Part shown: positions 5,782 to 13,043 of the stretch, piece by piece
How the letters are laid out: each line of letters begins with the position of its first letter
Numbering within the stretch: the stretch's first letter is position 1
NCBI GenBank assembly: GCA_009774375.1
Contig: VSNO01000128.1
Location: forward strand, 1-13,125
DNA from: Lachnospiraceae bacterium
GTDB taxonomy: Bacteria; Bacillota; Clostridia; Lachnospirales; Lachnospiraceae
Length of the DNA: 13,125 bases
Reading direction: 5' to 3'
Notes under the pieces: model-generated
The model's database searches: none
Seen by the model: only the letters and a program-made list of their open reading frames with translations
What the model was told of the DNA's origin: nothing
Made by a program: the position numbers and the translations under genes

Positions 5782-7263
5782 TCACAATGTAACGCCCTGT
5801 TTAAAGATCGCCATATCATGAAATCCTGCCAGCTCGCTCTTGACTTCCTTGCCGGATGCGACTGCCACTACCTCGTCAAACAACCGCTGCCCCGCCACGT
5901 CCAGACGCTCTCCCTCCGCGACGACTCCCGCATTAAAGTCGATCCAGTTGTCCTTTTTACCGGCAAGCGCTGAATTGCTCGAGATCTTCATCGTCGGTAC
6001 CGGACATGCAAACGGCGTTCCACGCCCTGTCGTGAACAGCACAATGTGTGCGCCGCTGGCGGCAAGCGCTGTAGCCGCAACAAGATCGTTTCCAGGAGCA
6101 CTCAGCAGATTCAGTCCCGGCGTGCTTACCATCTCGCCATAGGCCAGCACACCTTTCACGACCGCGCTTCCCGACTTCTGCGTACATCCAAGGGACTTGT
6201 CCTCCAATGTGGAAATACCGCCCTTTTTGTTGCCCGGAGAAGGATTTTCATAGATTGTCTGGTTATGACTCTTAAAATAATTCTTGAAATCATTGATCAG
6301 ATCAACTGTCTTGTGAAACAGTTCTTCATTCGCACAGCGGTTCATGAGGATCGTCTCCGCACCAAACATCTCCGGTACTTCCGTGAGGATCGTCGTTCCT
6401 TTTTTGCTGATCAGTATATCTGAAAAGCGTCCAACCGTGGGATTTGCCGTGATCCCGGAAAATCCGTCGCTCCCGCCGCACTTCATGCCGATGACGAGCT
6501 TGGAGACGCTGACCGGCTCACGCCTGAACTGCGCCGCGTACTCTGCGAGCTCCTTCACGATCCCGACCCCCTCGGCGATCTCGTCCTCGCTCTCCTGTGC
6601 CACAAGGAATCGGACTCTCTCAGGATCGATCTCGCCCAGGTATCCCTTCAGGACATCGATATTGCTGTTCTCACAGCCCAGCCCCAGCACAAGCACACCG
6701 CCCGCATTCGGATGGTTGATCAGATTCGCAAGGATCTGCCTCGTGTGCTCCTGATCATCGCCCATCTGAGAGCATCCATACGGATGCGGGAAGGCACACA
6801 CCGCCTCTATATTTTCCCGCACAAGCCCCTTAGAGAGCTCTGCGATCCTGCTTGCCACATTGTTGACACAGCCAACTGTAGGAATGATCCAGATCTCGTT
6901 TCTGACACCGACCCTGCCATTTTTACGGTTGTATCCCATGAAGGTGACATCGTCCGTAAACTTTTCCTCAGCCAGATCAGGCTCATAACTGTACTCGAGC
7001 AGGTCGCCCAATCCTGTCTTTAAGTTGTGCGTGTGTATCCACTCGCCCTTTTTTACCGCAGCCGTCGCATTTCCGATCCGGAAACCATACTTGACCACCG
7101 GAGTGCCCTCCGCGATATCCACGAGTGCAAACTTATGCCCCGCCGGGATCTCCATGGCCGTCGTCACATCCGTACCGCCCACGTTCAGAGTGGTGTGCTC
7201 CGGAATCACTTCCAGAGCCACAGCCACATTGTCATTTTCATTGATCTTGATAAAATCTGCCAT
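5782..7263 (-). CDS. uxaA: Altronate dehydratase, full-length
   Basis: Dehydrates D-altronate to 2-keto-3-deoxy-D-gluconate in the galacturonate pathway. The 493-aa protein has the two parts of full-length UxaA. An N-terminal SAF-like domain spans ~1-95 (DNVAVALEVIP, AGHKFALVDI, VVKYGFRIG, GEWIHTHN). The larger catalytic part has RVGVRNEIWIIPTVGCVN (117-134), HPYGCSQMGDD, LGLGCENSN, GMKCGGSDGFSGITANP (259-275), YENPSPGN, TLEDKSLGCTQKSG, FTTGRGTPF and the C-terminal FKQGVTL. Conserved cysteines C132, C197, C262 and C360 are candidates for binding the iron that the enzyme needs. An in-frame TTG six codons upstream (7281) is possible, but AAGGA seven bases before the ATG at 7263 favours the ATG. 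It follows uxaB by 24 bp and is clearly co-transcribed with it. Confidence 0.96.
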   Translation of the reverse strand: MADFIKINENDNVAVALEVIPEHTTLNVGGTDVTTAMEIPAGHKFALVDIAEGTPVVKYGFRIGNATAAVKKGEWIHTHNLKTGLGDLLEYSYEPDLAEEKFTDDVTFMGYNRKNGRVGVRNEIWIIPTVGCVNNVASRIAELSKGLVRENIEAVCAFPHPYGCSQMGDDQEHTRQILANLINHPNAGGVLVLGLGCENSNIDVLKGYLGEIDPERVRFLVAQESEDEIAEGVGIVKELAEYAAQFRREPVSVSKLVIGMKCGGSDGFSGITANPTVGRFSDILISKKGTTILTEVPEMFGAETILMNRCANEELFHKTVDLINDFKNYFKSHNQTIYENPSPGNKKGGISTLEDKSLGCTQKSGSAVVKGVLAYGEMVSTPGLNLLSAPGNDLVAATALAASGAHIVLFTTGRGTPFACPVPTMKISSNSALAGKKDNWIDFNAGVVAEGERLDVAGQRLFDEVVAVASGKEVKSELAGFHDMAIFKQGVTL

Positions 7264-7287
7264 TTTAAAATCCTTTACCAAACTATT

Positions 7288-8754
7288 TTATCTGAAACTT
7301 TTCTCGATCGCCTTTCTCATGCCAAGTGTCCTGATATCCTCAAGATATGCAGTCACCGCATCGGCAAGTCCGGAGACCTGTGTCAGATCCTGTCCGTGAA
7401 AATCCACATTGCCCAGAAATGCCTGTACAAACGCTGCAGAAGGCTTCGCACTGTTTGCCGCAAAGAACTCAAGCACAGCCATGTCGTCCACAATGTTGTA
7501 TTCCTGTCCGTCCCTGTGGCCGATCAGCGCCTTCTCGCGGATCTCATCTCCTGTATAGAACGCCATCAGCGCCGCGATCGAGAATGTCAGATGCTTTGGA
7601 AGCTCTCCTTTTCTCTCCACATATCCAAGCAGGGACGGCATGCATCTCGCTCTCCACTTGGATACAGAATTCAGTGAGATCGCAAGCAGGGCATGCTTTA
7701 TGTAAGGATTCTTGAACCTGCCGTCCACCGCCTCCGCAAAATCAAGCAGATCCTGTCTGGGCAGATCAAGCGTCGGGATCACCTCGTCGTAAATGGTCTT
7801 GTGCATGAAATCACCGATCAGTTCGTCCTCCATGGACTCCCTGACATAATCATTTCCCGCAAGATATGAAGCCAGGACGAAAGAAGTGTGCGCACCGTTC
7901 AGGATACGTACTTTTCTCTGTTTATATGGCTTCTGATTGTCAGTAAAGATAACCGGGCAACCGGCATCCGGCAGCGGAAATTCCCCGCTGATATCCTTCG
8001 CACTCTCGATCACCCACAGACCGAACGGTTCCGCCGTGACAACGATATTGTCGCGGTAGCCAAACTCTTTCCAAAGCTCTTCCGCGTCATCTCTCGGATA
8101 ACCTGTAACGATGCGGTCTACCAGTGTCGATGTGAATACACATGCCTCATCGATCCAAGCCAGGAATCCTTCTTCAAGATTCCACAGTTTTGCAAACCTG
8201 ACAACACACTCCTTTAAATGGATCCCGTTGTCGTCGATCAGCTCTACCGGGAGCATCACCAGCCCCTTGTCCGCCGCACCATTAAAATGTTTATACCTTG
8301 TGTAGAGAAACTTGCAGAGCTTGCCCGGATAGGTCTTTGGCGGCTCCGATTCAAATCTGTCAGAATCGTCAAACACGATACCGGCCTCTGTCGTGTTCGA
8401 CACAATAAATCTCAATGTATCTGATTTAGCAAACTCACTGTATTTTCCATATTCCTCGTAAGCATCTACCACGTCCGCAACACTCGTCACAACCCTCTTG
8501 ATCACCTTAGGCTCACCGTCAACCATGCCTCTCAGGCATACTGTGTACTGGCAGTCCTGATCGTGAAACATATTGAGGATCCCAGCGCCGTCAATGGGCT
8601 TTACCAGCACAATATCGCCATCGAATCTTCCCTGTTCATTTGCTATATCGATAAAATAATCAACAAATGCTCGTAAGAAATTGCCCTCACCAAACTGAAG
8701 TACCTTAATCGGTCTCTCTTTTTTCCCGGTCTTTGCCGCATTTAATAATTCCAT
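7288..8754 (-). CDS. uxaB: Tagaturonate reductase (altronate oxidoreductase)
   Basis: NADH-dependent reduction of D-tagaturonate to D-altronate, the second step of galacturonate catabolism. At 488 aa it has the standard length of a mannitol-dehydrogenase-family long-chain polyol dehydrogenase. It carries the N-terminal Rossmann motif FGEGNFLRAFVDYFID (21-36), SNTTEAGI (119-126, characteristic of UxaB), FTSTLVDRIVTGYPRDD (207-223) and the catalytic lysine/asparagine/histidine block KVRILNGAHT (K281, N286, H289). GRFKNPYIKHALLAISLNS follows. These blocks resemble E. coli UxaB as I remember it more than fructuronate reductase UxuB. First gene of the operon. An in-frame TTG at 8772 exists, but AGGAG eight bases before the ATG at 8754 fixes the start. 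The promoter and operator lie 67-115 bp upstream. Confidence 0.95.
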   Translation of the reverse strand: MELLNAAKTGKKERPIKVLQFGEGNFLRAFVDYFIDIANEQGRFDGDIVLVKPIDGAGILNMFHDQDCQYTVCLRGMVDGEPKVIKRVVTSVADVVDAYEEYGKYSEFAKSDTLRFIVSNTTEAGIVFDDSDRFESEPPKTYPGKLCKFLYTRYKHFNGAADKGLVMLPVELIDDNGIHLKECVVRFAKLWNLEEGFLAWIDEACVFTSTLVDRIVTGYPRDDAEELWKEFGYRDNIVVTAEPFGLWVIESAKDISGEFPLPDAGCPVIFTDNQKPYKQRKVRILNGAHTSFVLASYLAGNDYVRESMEDELIGDFMHKTIYDEVIPTLDLPRQDLLDFAEAVDGRFKNPYIKHALLAISLNSVSKWRARCMPSLLGYVERKGELPKHLTFSIAALMAFYTGDEIREKALIGHRDGQEYNIVDDMAVLEFFAANSAKPSAAFVQAFLGNVDFHGQDLTQVSGLADAVTAYLEDIRTLGMRKAIEKSFR

Positions 8755-8820
8755 GTCACTTTCTCCTATCAATCTTTTTCAATCAGGTCAGGATCTGATT
8801 CGATGTCCTGCCCATTGCGT

Positions 8821-8834
8821 TGTAAGTGCTTACA
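8821..8834. promoter_or_regulatory. LacI/CcpA-type operator at the start site
   Basis: TGTAAG and CTTACA arms around a 2-bp centre form a 14-bp near-palindrome. It departs by one base from the cre consensus TGWNANCGNTNWCA (CA instead of CG at the centre, minus-strand reading). It begins six bases past the -10 box and so covers the expected transcription start, a good position for repression. It could bind CcpA (carbon catabolite control) or a pathway-specific LacI-family regulator such as KdgR. No regulator gene is in the window. Confidence 0.6.
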
Positions 8835-8840
8835 TTTTGC

Positions 8841-8869
8841 ATTTTATATCGTTTTCAGCAGAAAGTCAA
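8841..8869 (-). promoter_or_regulatory. Promoter of the uxaB-uxaA-kdgK-SDR-eda operon
   Basis: On the minus strand, TTGACT (plus 8864-8869), a 17-bp spacer and TAAAAT (8841-8846): five of six consensus bases in each box and optimal spacing. Transcription should start near 8834, about 80 bp before uxaB. The intervening leader holds a small stem (AATCAG/CTGATT around 8781-8800) of uncertain meaning. Confidence 0.75.
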
Positions 8870-8922
8870 CCATATTTGGAATACTTTTCTAGTCTTTTAT
8901 GAAAATAGTTACATTTTGGGTC

Positions 8923-10083
8923 TCAGTGCTCCATCCGCTGTCTGATCCTGTCAACGGCCTTCCACCTCCGCATGCGCTCCTGCTGGTCCCGCGCCAGCAC
9001 CTCTATCATAAAACCGCCAACCTCCCAGAAAACCTGTTTTGTCTCATCATTCATACCAGAGTACTCCTGCATGATCGTATGCAGTTTTTTCGCGACTTCC
9101 CCGCCTTTTACGTTCTTGAGGTCCGTCAGCGTCTTTGCCTCCGTGATCTCTATCATCTTAAAGAGACTGTCGATAAAATTCCCTACCTGCTCAATCTCCA
9201 GCGCGAAGATCCAGTCGTTGATACGGTCATACAGCGCCTTCCGCTTTGGCTGCTGCTGATCGGCGCGCTCAAAACGGTCTCCCTCCACACACCACGAAAA
9301 GCAGACATGCTGCTGCACGCCGATCTCTGTACTGCGGATCAGCTCATAATCCTCCTTCTGCTCCATCAGCATGCCCACAAAGGATTCATCCGGCACTATT
9401 TTCAGGATCTTGTCTTTGATACCGTCATAGTCAAGCTTTTTCATAAAATCCGGACGAAATCCGGGACCGTCCATGTTGTAGATCCTGCCGATCTTGTGCT
9501 TGACAGTTTCATCACAGGTCATCGCCGCGTACACCGCCAGATTTCCACCCTTGGAATGGCCTCCCAGATAAAATCGGAGATTCCGCTTCCGGGCAAGCCG
9601 CCCCGCCACCTGGTTCACATACTCTGTGCTCCTGAGCTGTGCGCCGACAGGCGTGCGGTACGCCATATAAAAATCTTCTTTCCATCCGATCAGCGCGTCA
9701 TCTGTCCCCCGGAAAGATATGAATGTATCACCATTTCCAAGCAAAAATGTCACCGCGCAAAACTGTGTTCCCTCGTCAGCATTCATCTCCTCCACCAGAT
9801 AATTCGCTTTTGCATTCCGGTACCTGCGCGAGAAAGCCGTTTTGTAAAAAAGCTCCCTGTTTTTCTCCAGTTCCCACTTCACAGATATAAAATTGTGCCA
9901 GTCCATCCGCTGCGCCACATCGCACAATGCCACTGCCGGCTTGTTTTCATCCAACCCCGGAACGATCCCTCCGAAAATAAAATAGGAAAGATGCGAGAAG
10001 ACCAGTCCGTCAATCTCACAAAAGGGCTTTTCCGTAAAGGTAAAGCCCCCAAATTCATATACATATGATATAATGTCTCCCAT
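8923..10083 (-). CDS. DUF2974 / Mbeg1-like alpha/beta-hydrolase
   Basis: The 386-aa protein belongs by pattern to the lipase-class-3-like DUF2974 (Mbeg1-like) group. It has SFRGTDD (123-129, an oxyanion-hole-like strand end), the nucleophile elbow GGHSKGGNLAVYAA (174-187, Ser at 177) and NMDGPGF (203-209). This arrangement is shared with triacylglycerol lipase-type hydrolases. A segment near 300-386 is helical and charged (EITEAKTLTDLKNVKGGEVAKKL..., ending RMRRWKAVDRIRQRMEH). There is no signal peptide or membrane span, so it is probably cytosolic. No characterised substrate is known to me for the family. GGAGGTG precedes the ATG by 10 bases. It lies 21 bp after the DUF3810 gene, forming a two-gene unit. 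No terminator is visible between its stop and the hexuronate promoter 53 bp further on. Confidence 0.82.
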   Translation of the reverse strand: MGDIISYVYEFGGFTFTEKPFCEIDGLVFSHLSYFIFGGIVPGLDENKPAVALCDVAQRMDWHNFISVKWELEKNRELFYKTAFSRRYRNAKANYLVEEMNADEGTQFCAVTFLLGNGDTFISFRGTDDALIGWKEDFYMAYRTPVGAQLRSTEYVNQVAGRLARKRNLRFYLGGHSKGGNLAVYAAMTCDETVKHKIGRIYNMDGPGFRPDFMKKLDYDGIKDKILKIVPDESFVGMLMEQKEDYELIRSTEIGVQQHVCFSWCVEGDRFERADQQQPKRKALYDRINDWIFALEIEQVGNFIDSLFKMIEITEAKTLTDLKNVKGGEVAKKLHTIMQEYSGMNDETKQVFWEVGGFMIEVLARDQQERMRRWKAVDRIRQRMEH

Positions 10084-10104
10084 TCAGAACACACACCTCC
10101 AAAA

Positions 10105-11322
10105 TCAATACAGCGCTCCGTCATAATAGTCCAGCAGCAGACCGACTACATTGTTATACTGAAGGATCCCCTCCTCGACACCGTTGAGTTTCAGTGTCTG
10201 ATCCATGAGCGTATCCGAGACTTTCTTTACGGTAGATGTCTTCACGACTGCCGCCTTTTCGACTGCCTGCCAGCTCTCCTTCGTCAGAAAAATATTGTCT
10301 TCCGCCACGCCGTCGCTGATCCTCACATGACTCATATAGATATTCTTGTTATTCCCGATCGAATCGCGGAAATCATTATTGACATAACTCAGCACACTGA
10401 GATAACCACAATACTGCAGAAACAGGTCGTCCGAACCGATACATGCCAGATAGCCGATCAGGTTGGCATCATCCTCATAGATAAACCCCTTTGTGTGGGC
10501 AAGCTCGTGGCAGATCGTCGGCGCTACATTGGTGATATACATCTGCGAATTGATATTTGCCTCCATGGAAAACGGAAAGTAATACCCCATTATGTACTGC
10601 TGGCTGAAAAAGCCGGAAAAAGTCAGGTATTTCGGAGTGACATAGAATCCAGAAAGCTGTCCGTACTCTTCGCCGAGCTTCATCATCGCCTGCCTTGAAG
10701 CCTCGACCAGATCCCCGTCATAATACGCGGCACCGCTGTCATCATGCGGGATCACCCTCTCCAGCTCATTACATTTGTTTACAATGTAATCCCGCAGTAC
10801 AGCCAGTTCCCTCTTTGTATATGTTCTTTCACCAGATCCTGCATCCTCCATATGTACCAGTGTCATCGAACGGCCGGACAGGCTCACGACCATCCGATCC
10901 GCCCCCGGCCGGTCCGCCATATATTTCTCTGAAAAACTGGAACTGTGATACAGGATAAAACAGTTCAAAGTCATCACATAGCAGACAGCCAGTACTGTCC
11001 ATGCATAAAATCTCCCGAATCCCCGGACTGCCTTTTTGTATTTTCGTCCGCATATGAGATCCACACTCCAAAATCCGATTCCAAACAGGGTGATCACCAC
11101 CGCCAGGATCAGCATGATCTCACCGATGCTGAATGGCACTATACTGGTGAGACGTGCATAGGTATTCAGCCAGACAGGAAAAATATTTCTGATGTACCAG
11201 TCACTGAATCCCACACTTTTCCATGACACCATGTTGATCAGCACAACACCCGCGATACCGATCGCATATAAGATTTTGTGCATTTTCACCTTATGGTTCG
11301 CTTTTTCTCCTGTATTATCCAT
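10105..11322 (-). CDS. DUF3810 membrane protein with HExxH zinc motif
   Basis: A 405-aa protein with three hydrophobic segments near the N-terminus (~16-34, 66-90 and 104-125), then a long domain probably outside the membrane. That domain carries HELAH (272-276) in ICHELAHTKGFIYEDDANLIGYLAC. H272 and H276 would bind zinc, E273 would activate water, and an acidic residue 7-9 positions on (E283 or D285) could be the third ligand. This is a gluzincin-like pattern typical of DUF3810. A peptidase role is therefore likely, but no substrate is known. GGAGG before the ATG at 11322 supports the start. It is the first gene of the pair with the DUF2974 hydrolase, with a good promoter at 11390-11418. Confidence 0.82.
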   Translation of the reverse strand: MDNTGEKANHKVKMHKILYAIGIAGVVLINMVSWKSVGFSDWYIRNIFPVWLNTYARLTSIVPFSIGEIMLILAVVITLFGIGFWSVDLICGRKYKKAVRGFGRFYAWTVLAVCYVMTLNCFILYHSSSFSEKYMADRPGADRMVVSLSGRSMTLVHMEDAGSGERTYTKRELAVLRDYIVNKCNELERVIPHDDSGAAYYDGDLVEASRQAMMKLGEEYGQLSGFYVTPKYLTFSGFFSQQYIMGYYFPFSMEANINSQMYITNVAPTICHELAHTKGFIYEDDANLIGYLACIGSDDLFLQYCGYLSVLSYVNNDFRDSIGNNKNIYMSHVRISDGVAEDNIFLTKESWQAVEKAAVVKTSTVKKVSDTLMDQTLKLNGVEEGILQYNNVVGLLLDYYDGALY

Positions 11323-11389
11323 ATTTTTCCCTCCAGCAAATGTTTTATCCTGCTATTTGCTATACAGAATATCACATTATTGTTATGAA

Positions 11390-11418
11390 AATATAGATAA
11401 ATTGTGAACATTTGCCAA
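11390..11418 (-). promoter_or_regulatory. Promoter of the DUF3810-DUF2974 pair
   Basis: On the minus strand, TTGGCA (plus 11413-11418), a 17-bp spacer and TATATT (11390-11395); five of six consensus bases in each box. It lies immediately after the hflX stop codon. A 6-bp stem (CTTCCA/TGGAAG, 11419-11440) overlapping that stop has no T-run, so read-through from hflX remains possible. Confidence 0.6.
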
Positions 11419-11431
11419 CTTCCAATCCATT

Positions 11432-12715
11432 TTATGGAAGAAGTATAAAATCTGTATACCGCGCCGCGTCTATATAACTCACATTCGCGTCCATATATAC
11501 CCCGTCCTCCCGGTATTCCACCCTGTGCACTACCGCATTATCATTCAGATAGGACACGATATCCCCCCTCCTGTACGGAATGACAAACTCGCAGTCCCTG
11601 TACCGTTCTGACAGTTTCCCTGCGATCAGCGTCAGAAGTGTATCAATGCCGCTGCGCGACTTTGCGGACATATACAGCCTGTCATCTCCCTGAACCGCTG
11701 CAAACTCACCCATACCGCACAGATCAGCCTTGTTGAACACATAGATCATCGGGATCTTCGCCGCGTCAAGTTCCTTCAGGGTATCTTCTGTAACCCTGAT
11801 ATGCTCCATGTGATTCTCATCCGAATAGTCAATGACCTGGATCAGCAGATCCGCCTCCCTGACCTCCTCCAGCGTCGAGCGGAACGCTTTCACAAGGTTG
11901 TGCGGGAGATTGGATATAAAGCCGACGGTATCTGACAGCAGGAACGCGTTTCTGTCTGGCGGCGTTATCCTCCTGACAGTCGTATCAAGCGTCGCAAAGA
12001 GCATATCCTCCTCATATACCTGCTTCTCCTCATCCCCGACATATGCTGTCAGCATAGCATTCATGATCGTGGATTTGCCTGCATTGGTATACCCGACCAG
12101 CGCTACCCGCGGGATACCCGCCTCTGCCCGCCTTTTGCGCTGTGTCTCCCGCTCGCCCGCTATATCCTCGAGCTCCCGCCTCATACTTGTCAGCCTCTGC
12201 TCGAGCCTGCGCCTGTCCAGCTCCAGCTTCTTCTCTCCAGCTCCTTTATTGCTCATAGCCCCGCTGGCGCCCCCCTGCCTCGAGAGGGCATCGTGAAGTC
12301 CCACCAGCCGCGGCAGCATATACTGCAGCCTTGCCACCTCAACCTGCAGCCTTGCCTCCCTCGTTCTCGCCCTCGCGGAAAAGATCTCCAGGATCAGCGT
12401 CGTCCTGTCCATAACCGGACAGTCCAGCTCCCGGCTCAGATTCCTTAGCTGTATGGGCGACAACCCATTGTCAAACACGACAATATCCGCCTCAAGTGTC
12501 CTGACCATCTCACAGACTTCCTGTACCTTTCCGGCGCCGATGTATGTGGCTGTATTCGGTGATTCCATATTCTGTTCCACGCGCCCCGCGGGCTCCATAT
12601 CGCACGCCTTCACCAGACTGACCATCTCGTCCATGGCAAGGTCAAAGCTTCCTTTCTTTTTATTCAGGTCTTTACTTGCTGTCACATTCACACCTACGAT
12701 CAATGCCCTGTCCAT
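11432..12715 (-). CDS. hflX: GTPase HflX, ribosome-splitting factor
   Basis: HflX binds 50S or 70S ribosomes and uses GTP to split stalled or hibernating ribosomes. In several Firmicutes it contributes to heat and macrolide/lincosamide tolerance. Residue numbers are from the chosen start. The N-terminal HflX domain shows PNTATYIGAGKVQE (54-66), VVFDNGLSPIQLRNL and DRTTLILEIFSARARTREARLQVEVARLQYMLPRL. Then comes the Gly-rich GGASG...GAGEKKLELDRR linker and a helical arm. The G domain has P-loop GYTNAGKST (208-216), ATLDTT, DTVGFI (262-267) and NKAD (328-331). A short C-terminal domain ends YIDAARYTDFILLP. At 427 aa it is full length. The ATG at 12727 would leave almost no space for a ribosome binding site, while GGAGG lies five bases before the ATG at 12715. 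It is monocistronic here or leads weakly into DUF3810. Confidence 0.95.
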   Translation of the reverse strand: MDRALIVGVNVTASKDLNKKKGSFDLAMDEMVSLVKACDMEPAGRVEQNMESPNTATYIGAGKVQEVCEMVRTLEADIVVFDNGLSPIQLRNLSRELDCPVMDRTTLILEIFSARARTREARLQVEVARLQYMLPRLVGLHDALSRQGGASGAMSNKGAGEKKLELDRRRLEQRLTSMRRELEDIAGERETQRKRRAEAGIPRVALVGYTNAGKSTIMNAMLTAYVGDEEKQVYEEDMLFATLDTTVRRITPPDRNAFLLSDTVGFISNLPHNLVKAFRSTLEEVREADLLIQVIDYSDENHMEHIRVTEDTLKELDAAKIPMIYVFNKADLCGMGEFAAVQGDDRLYMSAKSRSGIDTLLTLIAGKLSERYRDCEFVIPYRRGDIVSYLNDNAVVHRVEYREDGVYMDANVSYIDAARYTDFILLP

Positions 12716-12731
12716 ACGTTCCTCCATCCTC

Positions 12732-12787
12732 TTGCGGTGACAGCCTTTTTGATCTCTTTGGCTGTATCATTCAAAAAACTGCCGCAA
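12732..12787 (-). promoter_or_regulatory. Foldable 5' leader of hflX
   Basis: Two nested stems just upstream of the hflX ribosome binding site. The outer pair is TTGCGG (12732-12737) with CCGCAA (12782-12787); the inner pair is ACAGCC (12740-12745) with GGCTGT (12760-12765). The lower arm ends about eight bases before the GGAGG. No T-run follows, so translational control would be more likely than attenuation. The nearest promoter element I see is a lone -10-like TATACT (plus 12835-12840), with no good -35. Confidence 0.35.
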
Positions 12788-13000
12788 AACAAGCTATAAA
12801 TCCATATGTCTCTTTTCATGCTGATTTCATATTTAGTATAATGCTTTTTCACATATTTTTACACCCTTTGCCGCAAATTTTGTATGGATTTTTATCTTCC
12901 CCTACTCATGCGCCGGACTCCATCAGCTTCTGCTGACATATTTCCTTTGGACGTCCGTGTGCATAAAAAAAGCTTCTTCCGGCAGCAAGAATTGGGAGGA
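12788..13000. other. Divergent intergenic region between hflX and the right-end ORF
   Basis: No gene is supported here on either strand. It must hold the hflX promoter (possible -10 at 12835-12840) and the plus-strand promoter; neither has two good boxes. A small stem TCAGC/GCTGA (12923-12936) and the palindrome GGACGTCC (12949-12956) are visible. From about 12990 rightward the DNA becomes clearly more AT-rich than the host genes. Confidence 0.4.
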
Positions 13001-13007
13001 TACTGTC

Positions 13008-13043
13008 ATGAAAAAGCTTTCTTCAAAGGATTACTATTATTGA
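13008..13043 (+). CDS. Short ORF MKKLSSKDYYY: leader peptide or broken gene start
   Basis: Eleven codons ending in three tyrosine codons (TAC TAT TAT) directly before TGA, preceded by GGGAGG at 8-bp spacing, among the better ribosome binding sites in the window. It could be a leader peptide controlling a downstream gene. Alternatively it is the true N-terminus of a gene whose frame has shifted by one base, because the +1 frame is open from here to the window end (13012-13125). A good start signal on a tiny ORF makes chance less likely, but the downstream gene is not visible, so this cannot be settled. Confidence 0.4.
   Translation: MKKLSSKDYYY

Noticed and set aside
7264..7281. TTG start six codons upstream for uxaA (and likewise 8772 for uxaB)
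   Set aside because: In each case the extra codons consist of the ribosome binding site, and an ATG stands at proper spacing after it.
8907..8920. Second cre-like site upstream of the hexuronate promoter (TGTAACTATTTTCA, minus strand)
   Set aside because: Two of the core positions do not match the cre consensus and the symmetry is poor.
8899..10068. Long plus-strand frame (389 codons) opposite the DUF2974 gene
   Set aside because: It mirrors the minus-strand hydrolase almost exactly. The minus-strand protein has GHSKGG and related motifs, while the plus-strand one has none.
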